A stretch of 64,000 bases of DNA from Solenopsis invicta (Eukaryota > Arthropoda > Insecta > Hymenoptera > Formicidae). Below, piece by piece: positions 22,401-35,280 of the stretch. A program made the translations under genes and the position numbers. The notes beneath the pieces were generated by a model. That model saw nothing but the letters and a program-made list of their open reading frames with translations, was not told the DNA's origin and made no database searches. Location: positions 188,501-252,500 of the forward strand of contig NC_052669.1 of the NCBI RefSeq assembly GCF_016802725.1. Reading direction: 5' to 3'. The stretch's first letter is position 1. The number at the start of each line of letters is the position of its first letter.

Positions 22401-23062
22401 TTTATGAACATTACCGGAAAACATAGAGTTTTTCTGCATACTTAATTTGATGTCTTTTACCGAGTACTAGAGTTTTTGATATAAAAGAATTTTTTTGATT
22501 AAGAGAAAAAAACAAAAAAAATGCAAGTCGAATAGTTGGGAATAGCATACACGATTCCTTTTGACGAGTTCTAAAGTTTTCAATACATTTTAGAAAAAGT
22601 TCTGTCCAAAAATGTAAAAAAAAAATGGGATTGAATTCTTAAAAGTGATATAATATAAATATTAGTCATCAAAAGTATTAGTTTTACCTAATTTTCTCAA
22701 TTAAGATTTTTGATAGAATTCTGCTGCTGCTATTTAGAATACTCAACAGGACTACCAGAACTCATAAAAAATATTTTTACACTTTGAAGCTACAAGGTCG
22801 ACTTCGTGAAAAATTCTTTAAGAATTTTGGAACTTCTGTTGAGTGTTGTGAATAGCCGCTGCACAATTCAATCAAAAATTTTGATAACTTGAGAACTCTA
22901 GAATTTGTCGAAAGAAATCGTATATGTTATTGAGAACTGTTCGGATTTGACATACATTTTTTTCTTTTAATCAAAAAAGTTTTGTTTATATTGAAAATTC
23001 TAGTACTTGTTAAAAGACATCAAATTAGCTATTCAGAACTATTCGGTGTAAACATCATAAAT
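22401..23062. mobile_element. Foldback element at the right end of the palindrome
   Basis: Counterpart of the left intron-2 foldback. Its inner half is nearly identical to the left copy. Its outer half (from about 22729) is clearly diverged and lacks about 110-130 bp present on the left. Confidence 0.65.
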
Positions 23063-23882
23063 CTAAAACTATATTTGTTATTATTTATTTGTTAATTTTA
23101 TAATCTTGAAATCTGTTTTAAATTTTGAATTTTTCACCATGGCGTTTAAGTTTTTTTTCGCTCTTTTTGCTTTAGAATATGTGTTATTGAAGAAGGATTA
23201 GTAAGACTTCGGACATTTACATAAATAGTTTATCAGTCTTTGAGAGATAAATATATGAAATAATTGTTTCCACTTTTGTGATGAATGCTTATTATCCTTG
23301 TCAATTTTATTAATAATATGTAAGTACGCACATTTGGCTCGGTTCGTATATTATTTGTTTACCATCATATTCAATCATTGATACAAAAATCTTATCCAGC
23401 ATTATCAAATAGTTTACTAGATAGTTTACATTTTAGGTCGAAATATACCAGACAAAAATGTAAAATATTTCATAAACTAATGATTTTTTGATAATTCTAT
23501 CTTAATACTTTTATATAAAAAATAATAGAGGAATTATTATGTAAGAAGTATTTTACTTTTAAAAATGACAATTACCTTCATATAACTTTCAAAAATAATT
23601 TTTTTTTAATTGATCAACCATTATTTGTCCCCCTTCAGACAATACAATTTTTGTCCTAAAGTATTTTTTTATAAAATGTTTTCTTCACAAAGTATTCGAA
23701 TCTTTTTATTTAAGGGATTGATATAAAAGGGCTTTACATAAACCTGGACGCACCAAAATAGCCCTGTATATTCCTGAAGCTTTTTCTCCGAAAATATTAA
23801 GATTATCGAAGAGTTGGTACCAATCTTTTATACCAAGTTTTCATAGTTCTCAGCATTATTACATAATGCCATTCAGTAATAA
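23063..23882. other. AT-rich sequence between palindrome and foldback element
   Basis: Nothing recognisable: no exon 3 of the 66-aa gene, no element termini, no coding frame. Confidence 0.55.
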
Positions 23883-23891
23883 AAAGTATTG

Positions 23892-26800
23892 GTGTGTGTG
23901 AAGCTGGCACATCACTTGGTGGAAAATCACTAAACATTGACAGTTCTGAGTTTATTTTCAATAGTTCTACAGTTCCTGATAGATAAAACAAATAGTTCTG
24001 GCCTTTAAAGCGAAAAAAACGCATAGGACAAAGTGAGGTGCCAGGTTCACGCAGCACCTCAGTTTGTGCTGCGTCATTTTCCAGACCGAATTCTTGTAGG
24101 ATTTTAAAAGATCTATAGTTCTAGATGAGTTCTAGAAAGAGTTCCAGCGTTTAACATAGTTTATTTTTTTTTTAAATTATAAAACATTTATGTTATAATA
24201 TTACATAATAGAGTTCCATGTACGAAAAAATATTTTTCCTACAGTTCTCAACATACCAAAGCGCGTTCCAAAGAGTTCCGGGCGATTCCGATATTAGTTA
24301 ATTAACAAAAAATTAATAACTGCCAAAAAACCGATTTTCCGCACATATAGGTGAGGTGCTGGTCTTTTTCGAAGAGTTCTGTGTACGAAAAAATATTTTT
24401 CCTACAGTTCTCAACATATTAAAGCGCGTTCCGAAGAGTTCCGGGCGATTGCATAATTTATTAGTTAATAATAAATTGTTAACTCCCGACAAATACGTAT
24501 TTTGTCATATATGGGTGAGACGCTGGTCTTTATTCGAGAGTTCCGTGTACAAAAAAATATTTTTCCAATAGTTCTTAATGTAACAAAGCGCCTTCCGAAG
24601 AGTTCCGGTCGATTGCATAATTTATTAGTTAATAATATTTATTAGTTAATAATAAATTATGCAATCGACCGGAACTCTTCGGAAGGCGCTTTGTTACGTT
24701 AAGAACTATTGAAAAAATATTTTATGGTACACAGAACTCTCGAATAAAGACCAGCGTCTCACCCATATATGAGAAAATACGTATTTGGCGGGAGTTAACA
24801 ATTTATTATTAACTAATAAATTATGCAATCGCCCGGAACTCTTCGGAACGCGCTTTAATATGTTGAGAACTGTAGGAAAAATATTTTTTCGTACACAGAA
24901 CTCTTCGAAAAAGACCAGCACCTCACCTATATGTGCGGAAAATCGGCTTTTTCGGGAGTTATTAATTTTTTGTTAATTAACTAATATCGGAATCGCCCGG
25001 TACTCTTCGGAACGCGCTTTGGTATGTTGAGAATTGTAGGAAAAATATTTTTTCGTACACAGAACTCTTTGAAAAAGTCCAGCACCTCACCTATATGTGC
25101 GGAAAATCGGCTTTTTCGGGAGTTATTAATTTTTTGTTAATTAACTAATATCGGAATCGCCCGGAACTCTTCGGAACGCGCTTTGGTATGTTGAGAACTG
25201 TAGGAAAAATATTTTTTCGTACACAGAACTCTTCGAAAAAGACCAGCACCTCACCTATATGTGCGGAAAATCGGTTTTTTTGGCAGTTATTAATTTTTGT
25301 TAATTAACTAATATTGGAATCGCCCGGAACTCTTCGGAACGCGCTTTGGTATGTTGAGAACTGTAGGAAAAATATTTTTTCGTACACAGAACTCTTCGAA
25401 AAAGTCCAGCACCTCACCTATATGTGCGGAAAATCGGCTTTTTCGGGAGTTATTAATTTTTTGTTAATTAACTGATATCGGAATCGCCCGGAACTCTTCG
25501 GAACGCGCTTTAATATGTTGAGAACTGTAGGAAAAATATTTTTTCGTACACAGAACTCTTCGAAAAAGACCAGCACCTCACCTATATGTGCGGAAAATCG
25601 GCTGTTTCGGGAGTTATTAATTTTTTGTTAATTAACTAATATCGGAATCGCCCGGAACTCTTCGGAACGCGCTTTAATATGTTGAGAACTGTAGGAAAAA
25701 TATTTTTTCGTACACAGAACTCTTCGAAAAAGACCAGCACCTCACCTATATGTGCGGAAAATCGGCTTTTTCGGGAGTTATTAATTTTTTGTTAATTAAC
25801 TAATATCGGAATCGCCCGGTACTCTTCGGAACGCGCTTTGGTATGTTGAGAATTGTAGGAAAAATATTTTTTCGTACACAGAACTCTTTGAAAAAGTCCA
25901 GCACCTCACCTATATGTGCGGAAAATCGGCTTTTTCGGGAGTTATTAATTTTTTGTTAATTAACTAATATCGGAATCGCCCGGAACTCTTCGGAACGCGC
26001 TTTGGTATGTTGAGAACTGTAGGAAAAATATTTTTTCGTACACAGAACTCTTCGAAAAAGACCAGCACCTCACCTATATGTGCGGAAAATCGGTTTTTTT
26101 GGCAGTTATTAATTTTTGTTAATTAACTAATATTGGAATCGCCCGGAACTCTTCGGAACGCGCTTTGGTATGTTGAGAACTGTAGGAAAAATATTTTTTC
26201 GTACACAGAACTCTTCGAAAAAGTCCAGCACCTCACCTATATGTGCGGAAAATCGGCTTTTTCGGGAGTTATTAATTTTTTGTTAATTAACTAATATCGG
26301 AATCGCCCGGAACTCTTCGGAACGCGCTTTAATATGTTGAGAACTGTAGGAAAAATATTTTTTCGTACACAGAACTCTTCGAAAAAGACCAGCACCTCAC
26401 CTATATGTGCGGAAAATCGGCTTTTTCGGGAGTTATTAATTTTTTGTTAATTAACTAATATCGGAATCGCCCGGAACTCTTCGGAACGCGCTTTGGTATG
26501 TTGAGAACTGTAGGAAAAATATTTTTTCGTACACAGAACTCTTCGAAAAAGTCCAGCACCTCACCTATATGTGCGGAAAATCGGCTTTTTCGGGAGTTAT
26601 TAATTTTTTGTTAATTAACTAATATCGGAATCGCCCGGAACTCTTCGGAACGCGCTTTAATATGTTGAGAACTGTAGGAAAAATATTTTTTCGTACACAG
26701 AACTCTTCGAAAAAGACCAGCACCTCACCTATATGTGCGGAAAATCGGCTTTTTCGGGAGTTATTAATTTTTTGTTAATTAACTAATATCGGAATCGCCC

Positions 26801-28830
26801 GGAACTCTTCGGAACGCGCTTTGGTATGTTGAGAACTGTAGGAAAAATATTTTTTCGTACACAGAACTCTTCGAAAAGGACCAGCACCTCACCTATATGT
26901 GCGGAAAATCGGCTTTTTCGGGAGTTATTAATTTTTTGTTAATTAACTAATATCGGAATCGCCCGGTACTCTTCGGAACGCGCTTTGGTATGTTGAGAAC
27001 TGTAGGAAAAATATTTTTTCGTACACAGAACTCTTTGAAAAAGTCCAGCACCTCACCTATATGTGCGGAAAATCGGCTTTTTCGGGAGTTATTAATTTTT
27101 TGTTAATTAACTAATATCGGAATCGCCCGGAACTCTTCGGAACGCGCTTTGGTATGTTGAGAACTGTAGGAAAAATATTTTTTCGTACACAGAACTCTTC
27201 GAAAAAGTCCAGCACCTCACCTATATGTGCGGAAAATCGGCTTTTTCGGGAGTTATTAATTTTTTGTTAATTAACTAATATCGGAATCGCCCGGAACTCT
27301 TCGGAACGCCCTTTAATATGTTGAGAACTGTAGGAAAAATATTTTTTCGTACACAGAACTCTTCGAAAAAGACCAACCCCTCACCTATATGTGCGGAAAA
27401 TCGGCTTTTTCGGGAGTTATTAATTTTTTGTTAATTAACTAATATCGGAATCGCCCGGAACTCTTCGGAACGCGCTTTGGTATGTTGAGAACTGTAGGAA
27501 AAATATTTTTTCGTACACAGAACTCTTCGAAAAAGTCCAGCACCTCACCTATATGTGCGGAAAATCGGCTTTTTCGGGAGTTATTAATTTTTTGTTAATT
27601 AACTAATATCGGAATCGCCCGGAACTCTTCGGAACGCGCTTTGGTATGTTGAGAACTGTAGGAAAAATATTTTTTCGTACACAGAACTCTTCGAAAAGGA
27701 CCAGCACCTCACCTATATGTGCGGAAAATCGGCTTTTTCGGGAGTTATTAATTTTTTGTTAATTAACTAATATCGGAATCGCCCGGTACTCTTCGGAACG
27801 CGCTTTGGTATGTTGAGAACTGTAGGAAAAATATTTTTTCGTACACAGAACTCTTTGAAAAAGTCCAGCACCTCACCTATATGTGCGGAAAATCGGCTTT
27901 TTCGGGAGTTATTAATTTTTTGTTAATTAACTAATATCGGAATCGCCCGGAACTCTTCGGAACGCGCTTTGGTATGTTGAGAACTGTAGGAAAAATATTT
28001 TTTCGTACACAGAACTCTTCGAAAAAGACCAGCACCTCACCTATATGTGCGGAAAATCGGTTTTTTTGGCAGTTATTAATTTTTGTTAATTAACTAATAT
28101 TGGAATCGCCCGGAACTCTTCGGAACGCGCTTTGGTATGTTGAGAACTGTAGGAAAAATATTTTTTCGTACACAGAACTCTTCGAAAAAGTCCAGCACCT
28201 CACCTATATGTGCGGAAAATCGGCTTTTTCGGGAGTTATTAATTTTTTGTTAATTAACTAATATCGGAATCGCCCGGAACTCTTCGGAACGCGCTTTAAT
28301 ATGTTGAGAACTGTAGGAAAAATATTTTTTCGTACACAGAACTCTTCGAAAAAGACCAGCACCTCACCTATATGTGCGGAAAATCGGCTGTTTCGGGAGT
28401 TATTAATTTTTTGTTAATTAACTGATATCGGAATCGCCCGGAACTCTTCGGAACGCGCTTTAATATGTTGAGAACTGTAGGAAAAATATTTTTTCGTACA
28501 CGGAACTCTATTATATAATATTATAACATAAATGTTTTATAATAATTAAAAAAAAAAAAAATAAACTATGTTAAACGCTGGAACTCTTTCTAGAACTTAT
28601 CTAGAACTATAGATCTTTTAAAATCCTACAAGAATTCGGTCTGGAAAATGTAGGACAAACTGAGGTGCTGCGTGAACCTGGCACCTCACTTTGTCCTATG
28701 CGTTTTTTTCGCTTTAAAGGCCAGAACTATTTGTTTTATCTATCAGGAACTGTAGAACTATTGAAAATAAATCCAGAACTGTCAATGTTTAGTGATTTTC
28801 CACCAAATGATGTGCCAGCTTCACACACAC
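23892..28830. mobile_element. 4.9 kb foldback transposon with inverted satellite array
   Basis: Perfect outer termini GTGTGTGTGAAGCTGGCACA and its inverse. Inverted arms of about 340 bp (23892-24235, 28505-28830) are followed by 164-bp tandem repeats: about 2.4 units in one orientation (24236-24640) and about 23.5 units in the other (24650-28508). Flanks AAAGTATTG (23883-23891) and AAAATATTG (28831-28839) match at 8 of 9 positions, fitting a decayed 9-bp target duplication. Known: Drosophila Foldback elements have long inverted repeats built of tandem repeats and 9-bp duplications. No transposase, so non-autonomous. The terminal arm carries an open frame of 60-84 codons in both copies, but I see no sign it is coding. 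Confidence 0.8.
24650..28508. repeat. 164-bp satellite array, about 23 units, with higher-order structure
   Basis: Units begin GGAATCGCCCGGAACTCTTC (for example at 24989, 25153, 25316, 25480). Each contains two GAACTCTTCG motifs, TATGTTGAGAACTGTAGG and CACCTCACCTATATGTGCGG. Marker variants (GGTACTC, ACTGATATC, TTTTTTTGGCAG) recur at 24989/25808 and 26955/27775, spacings of 819 and 820 bp, i.e. five-unit higher-order repeats. Confidence 0.88.
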
Positions 28831-29034
28831 AAAATATTGTAGTATAAAGCTATAAATAAAAATTCGGTTAACAGAACGACGAATTAATAAAAATTAGCAA
28901 AGAAAATACTAATTTTCTTTTTATATTTTTATCGTTGAAATTATCGTAAATACAATTCTTCTTTTTTGATTTGTTATAATCTTCTAGTTTACAACATTTA
29001 ACATTCTCACATATTTATTAATTTTAAGATAATC

Positions 29035-29275
29035 GTTGTGTTACATATTACACGAAAATAGAAAATAGAAATGCTAAGTTTAGGAAATAAGATGTTAAAG
29101 CAAATTGGAGCGCGATACCGTAGCAGGATGCGAGGATAAAGGATCGGCAGGAGCAGTCAGTCAACCACGAGAAAGCAAGCTAGCATCAATATCGTTCTCC
29201 ACAAATCTGCAAGCTTGTAAAAAGTTGTTAGACTAATAAACCACAGTTATTCATACAAATACATAACACAACACT
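29035..29275. repeat. Possible solo LTR or LTR fragment
   Basis: Begins TGTTACATATTACACG, ends TACATAACACAACA, and contains CTAATAAACCACAG, reminiscent of an LTR with a polyadenylation signal. No partner LTR, target duplication or retroelement gene is seen nearby. Weak call. Confidence 0.25.
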
Positions 29276-30576
29276 GGTTTTTGTTTAACTTGTAAAAATG
29301 ATCGTTGCAATTGGAAGGTCAGGTCTGATTCGAGTTATATTGTATAGCCGTCATGTGTATAGAAATTCTATCACAGTGATGAACACAACTATACTAAATC
29401 GACTAAACGACTCGTTTAAACATTAATCACAAGTAACAGTGAAAGGTGCGCTGGCTTTACAATTTGGCTTATCCCACGACGATCGCAGTAGTCGGCAGGA
29501 ACGCTTTTTTCAAAGGTGTGAATGTAAATTAAGGACACAATACGATGCGTGATTCATAACTCAATAATTTATTTGCACTATACAGCATTTACTAGTAATG
29601 TTTGTGGGGCTTCGCGAATATGATTTTTAATATAAAATACAATATAAAAGAAATGACAATGAGACGAGTTTCGTGTGTAATTAATGTTTTTACAGGAATC
29701 ATAATACAATATGATATCATAATATATATATTTCGATGTACGTTTGACAAATGTATAAAGTTCAGCTCACTAAAAATTAGATCGCAAATTATAAAATAAA
29801 TATATTAATTATGTAAACATTTCGATCTTAAGCAATATAATCCCATTCAAGATTTTCAGTTTTATTTATACTATTTCTTTACAAATATATAATCTATCAT
29901 GTGTATATTATCATATAAATAAAGAGAAACAATTGATCGACCGAATTGATATAATTCATAATAAATGTTAATAGCCTACATTGTACTAACTATAGACTTA
30001 ATATTAAATAGAATGTCCAATAAATTTTTCAACTTTAACTCTTTATGGTTACACTTCATAAAAGTTACACAATGGTCACTCTGGTTCAAAATGGCTCAAA
30101 CTGTTTGAAAAATGTTATCAAATTAATAGTAATGGTTATATTAACTTAAAAAAATTATGGTATAGTTTGAACTTTTAAAAAAATAAAACAGTGACGTTGT
30201 AGTAAAAAATTTAATTTTAACATAAAAAAATTTAATGTTAACATTTAAAAAAGTCGTGAACATGTTAACTTGGAAAAAAATGAGCTTTTTTACTTAAAAA
30301 ATTACAACTTTTTAAAATTTTTAAATACATTTTAGCCTAATACTCTTGAGATAGTGTTGTTTAAATAAAAATAGTATGATTATACGCATTCAAAGAAGGT
30401 ACTTATTTTGAAGATTGAAAATGATTGTTTTTTTGGATGTAAAAAAGATGTTCGTGTAAAAGCCAATTTATTACAAACTTTTATTGTTTAAAAAATAGTT
30501 ACTATTATAAATATTCAAGTAAATGTTTTAGTAAATATTAAAATAAATATAAATAAAAAATATATAAAAATATATA

Positions 30577-31099
30577 CGAGTTCTGTTCAAAAGGCATCTG
30601 ACCTATAAATACATCTTTGTATCTAGGTGTGCTATTGTAAAAAACAGGTATCACACAGGAAAGAGAAACATTCATGAGTGCCTCTAACAAGTGGCAAGAT
30701 CAATAACAATACAGTTGTGTAAATCTAAACTAGTGAGCGTCGCATTTTATAATAACTAAACAAAATTTGTTCCATTCGGCTGCTAATAAAAAATCAGAAA
30801 GATTATCGAATGGAAGTTGCTCAGGACAACTTACAGTTAATCAGAAACAATCCTGAAATGTTCAAGAGACTCATTATAGTCATTACCGATGATGAAAAAG
30901 ATTTGAAGACAGAGGATACAAAACAAAATGTGACGAGACTGTTGGCTATTCCGAAAACTGATTTTAAGAAGTAGCAGTATCGCTAGGAGAAAGTTATGGC
31001 TTTCAATAGGGAGTATTTTAAAAGAGACATCATCAATATTGACCAAGATTAATTCTTTCTCTTGCAGTACAGGGTCGGACACTTTCGGGGCAGACCTCA
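30577..31099 (+). mobile_element. Internally deleted mariner element
   Basis: TIR CGAGTTCTGTTCAAAAGGCATCTGACC at the left resembles the inverse of the right end (TCGGACACTTTCGGGGCAGACCTCA), with TA on both outer sides. The frame from about 30813 encodes EVAQDNLQLIRNNPEMFKR, then jumps to TRLLAIPKTDFKK, followed after a stop by REYF. These match the N-terminal half and the far C-terminus of mariner transposases, so the catalytic core is deleted. Confidence 0.8.
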
Positions 31100-31247
31100 T
31101 ATAAAAAATTATCTAAATTAATTAAGCTTCAATTTAATTAAATAATTACAATTTTATTACCAAAATTTTTTTCAACTTTGCTCAAACCGAAATAACAATT
31201 GAATAATTAGTATAATGCCAACATATAAAGTACATCAAGACTACACA

Positions 31248-31261
31248 CACGCACACGCACA

Positions 31262-31301
<40 letters not shown>

Positions 31302-31307
31302 CACACA
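31248..31307. repeat. ACGC microsatellite
   Basis: (CACG/ACGC)n run grading into CA at both edges. Confidence 0.9.
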
Positions 31308-32477
31308 AAGTGTTGGAAAAGTGCTGAAATTTCCTAATGTTAATGGAAACTAAACATTTGAAAAAATTGTTTCAGGCAAAAGTTGTAGAATTTAAAGTGG
31401 CGCATTAGACAAAAATATTAATGTGACTTTGGCTAGTGCTATTAAGGTTACGTAAAAATTACTTTCAAATTTTCAAATGTGCATTTGCGCGTGTATATGT
31501 TTGTATATTTAGAGTAAATGCATAAATTTGAAGTTTCTATAGATTGACGCATTGTCATAGTGTTGGCGGACAGCAATTTGAACATTTACTTTTTATACAA
31601 ATTCATATATACTCTATTCACTGAGAGAAACCAAATCGGTCTACGTATATGGAGAGCATAGTGAAGAGAATAAAGCACGCTACTTACAATTAGTACCATA
31701 TATGTAAATACAGTATGCTAGGGCTTAGGTTATTATAAAAAGAATTTATTGATTACTTATATATTTTATTACAGGAGAGAAAAATAATTAAAATGGTCAA
31801 AGTTGGTAGAGAACGGGAACCTTTAAAACCTATGCAGTTATCACGCTGAGAGACCATACATTCATTAAAAAACAGCTTATTTACTAACGAAATGTCGAGA
31901 ACTTTTTCAAAAATAGATTATTTGAACGCAAATAAACTAGATTATTTGAACGCTTTGCAAAACCAACCACATATAACGCGTATATTCGATAGTGATTCCT
32001 TCATTCGAATCGTGCGATACCTCGTCTTAACTTGTCATCCTGTTTTGCCTTACTTTCCTCTAATATGGAGTGACAAATCACGGAGTCTTTATCTCTGCTG
32101 ACACACACGTACGCGCGTACATACAAAATGTATAAATCCAAGCAGATCTGAATATTTATTTGCTGATGCTGAACAAAATCCAAGCAGCCTCCACACGATA
32201 TATTATTTCACATTTAAGCAGATTATTTGGACAGGATTAAAAATTGCGATTCAAATTTGATCAAATATGATTATTAAACCTGCAAAAATCCATCCAATTT
32301 TGGATTGTTTACAATGTTTTTAAATTAACAATAATTATATAACTTTAAACAATTTAATACATTTCATATTTCTGTAATATATATATTATTATAATTTTAA
32401 TATCTCTTTAATACATATATAACACAGTGTATACAGTGTACAGTACGTATTTAACTTGCGATTCATCGGCAGCAGCT

Positions 32478-32581
<104 letters not shown>

Positions 32582-32895
32582 ATCAAAGGTATAATAATTG
32601 CTATGTAATCTGTTGACAGTAATTATTACATGAACAGTAATACTCCTAGTAATAACCACAAGGGTATAATATCCGCCGTGTAATTCGCTCGTAGTCACTA
32701 ACTATGTGAGCAGTAATACTCCCAGTAATAACTACATATCCGGCATTCGGTTTTTTGTCCGTAACAACTAGATCACACTGACATTTTTGTCTAATACGTG
32801 ACTTTAAAAACTCTACAACTTTTGTATGGAATATTTCTTTCGGAAATGCTTAGTTTCCGAAATATTAAGAAGCTCCGATATTTTTTGGACACCCT

Positions 32896-32896
<1 letters not shown>

Positions 32897-32929
<33 letters not shown>

Positions 32930-32930
32930 C
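32897..32930. repeat. CA microsatellite
   Basis: (CA)n followed by four CACAT repeats. Confidence 0.9.
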
Positions 32931-33178
32931 ACATCACATCACATGCACGCGCGCGAAATTTATATACATAAGCTGATGTGTATAAATACAATTTGTCATA
33001 AAATAAATAAAATACATGTGGCATGTCCAAACATCTGGATTTTGTATGTCATTACTATCGAATACTTTCAATTAAATTATGACGAATCACTGTCGTATAC
33101 TTAGTTAGAACTATAAAGCACCATATACCATATATTAGATTACATTAATTAAATATATTTCAGGATTACGATTACATA

Positions 33179-34557
33179 CACTGATATAAAAATTTTAATG
33201 AAATTTCAATTTAAAGACGTTTTTCATTAAAAGTGATATTTCAATTTATATACAATGACATTTTAATTCTATTTCACTAAAAAGATTTCTACACCTAATT
33301 AATAAGAAATGGATGATATTTTAAAGACTAATAAAAATGTAATAAAATTTTAATGAAAAATTATTAATACTATTTAATGAAAAAATAAGGAAATTTTATT
33401 GAAGTTGTAACGAATTTTTTATGTGAAAGCGTAACAAAAAAAATGCAGATATTTCGAAATAACTATAGTTTTAAAGACTTGGAAAGAAACCGGGGTTTTT
33501 TTCCAATTTTTCCGCGAATTTTTTCAGTTTTTTTGCAAGGGTAGAAAAATTCATTGAAAAAATTCATGTGCGTTTGTAAACCATTCGCTTTTTCCCGTAA
33601 AGACATGATTGCCTACATTTAATTGGAGTTAAAGTTAATATATTATATCCCACAAGTCTGAAAGATGTAAAGACGCCCAAAAGACGTTCAAGAAATATCT
33701 TTATAACGTCTTTTGGACTTTTGTGCGTCAAAGACGTTATTAAAAAATATATTATCTTGAAGGAATTACAATAAATACGTTATGAATACGTATATATTAT
33801 CAAAACACCGCGTAAAAGGAATGAGTTCGAAACACTTTTCAAAATTAAAAAAATTTTATAACGTACTAATATTTACTACTGTGATGGAAAACGTAATTAA
33901 TTTTACAATTTTTTGTGAAAACAGAAATATGAGTACGTTATAAAATTAAATAATTGAAAAGTGTTAAAATCATTCTGTTTTACGATATGTGATTAATTAA
34001 CCCTAGCTTATTACACTTGTTTTTGAGTCTGTCGCTACACTCCGATCCATGAGATGGACAGGAAATAGAAGAAAATAAATATTTTCGCAAAAATATGATT
34101 ACATAACTTTCTGGATCATAATATAATGGATATAAAAAATTAGGTAGTATGTCAGTTACTACCAAATAGAATTTTTCGCAAATCAAAATTTTTCTCGTTT
34201 TTTTCAGCAATTTAAACAAAGCAGTTTTTTTAACTATAGTAATAACAAATTAATTACATTTAGTTAAAATTATAATAAATTTTTATAAAATTACAATGAA
34301 AAAGTGTACATACTCTGTATTAACAGTTATAGTTTATGACAGATGTCATAAACTGTTATGACAAATGTCATTAACTTAACTGTATTAACAGTTAAGTTAA
34401 TGACATTTTATTGAAGTTGTAATGAATTTTTTGAAATTTTATTTCAATGAAATCACTGATCAAAATGTTCCCAAATAAATGTAAAATTCAACTAAGTATC
34501 ATTGAAATTTCATCAAAATTTTATTAAAACTTCATTAAAATTTTTCTATCGAGGAAT
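33179..34557. mobile_element. Possible degenerate TIR element, 1.4 kb
   Basis: Left end TATAAAAATTTTAATGAAATTTC resembles the inverse of the right end (CTTCATTAAAATTTTTCTATCG). Inside are hairpins at 33669-33733 (GACGCCCAAAAGACGTT and its inverse) and 34363-34408 (20-bp arms). The 34430-34557 end recurs inverted at 40905-41010. No coding frame. Confidence 0.45.
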
Positions 34558-35280
34558 ATATATTTTCACTATATTTACGCAATTAATGTCGTAAAGAGTC
34601 ATATAGAAAGTTGACCTATGGCAGTTATTCCTAAATATTAGAATCTATCTCTCTTCATCTCTTCTTGTAATCAACCAATATTTAAAAAATGACCTGGTAA
34701 TAAATTTATCGAAATTGAAAGTAAATGAATTGTCCTAGCAAAAATTAAATGGACTAAAAAAGATTAATACGAATTTATTTCGCAGATCATAATAATTAAT
34801 GTCCTAATTGTTGGAATGAGAAATTTGATCTTCGAAACGGTCAAGGTCTTTAACCTTTTTTATCGCTCGTCGTCGAAGCGAAAAGACGAAAACCTATGTA
34901 GAGCAGTACAATTATATCTCTTTTCACCCCTTAACATAGGGGAGAGGGGCGTGTGGGGGAGGGGGGTGACCCTCGTTTCGTGTGAAAAATTAAAAACCCG
35001 TGTGAAATAGTAATTAAAAAATAATAAATAAACCTTTCTATTTTTTAAAGGTTAACGAGGTTAACAAGGTTAATATTTTTTATATATTTTTATTTTGTCT
35101 TAAAAACTAGTTTTATCATATGATTCGCAAAAAATCCCTTTAAGAGCTTCCATTTTAATCCTAAATAAAACTTTTGATAAAGTTTCATTAAAATCAGAGG
35201 TAAATCGTCTTCGAAACTCTATTATTTAATACAATTTATATATAATATAATTTACTATAGAATACAATATTGTTATTTAA

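Larger units (their letters stand above)
16968..23062. repeat. Giant palindrome, about 6.1 kb
   Basis: The left and right halves are reverse complements. Paired positions sum to 40158 from the spacer out to at least 17741/22417 (exon 1 edges 19189/20969 and exon 2 edges 17994/22164), so the inner arms have no net length difference there. Inner arms 17436-19971 and 20187-22728 differ at only a few sites I noticed. These include A/G in exon 1, a C/T near 19713, a C/G near 17813 and a 7-base indel near 17697. Outside that, arms continue to 16968 and 23062 but with roughly 10-15% mismatch and a deletion in the right arm. The last shared word is ATTTATGATGTTTACACCG. A 215-bp spacer separates the arms. 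Confidence 0.93.

Noticed and set aside
23803..24057. 84-codon minus-strand frame, repeated as 60 codons at 28665-28847
   Set aside because: It is the terminal inverted arm of the foldback element read twice. Duplicated openness is expected from arm identity and is not evidence of coding.
24229..28508. CRISPR-like regular repeats
   Set aside because: The 164-bp units are contiguous tandem repeats without unique spacers, in a eukaryotic context and within a transposon.
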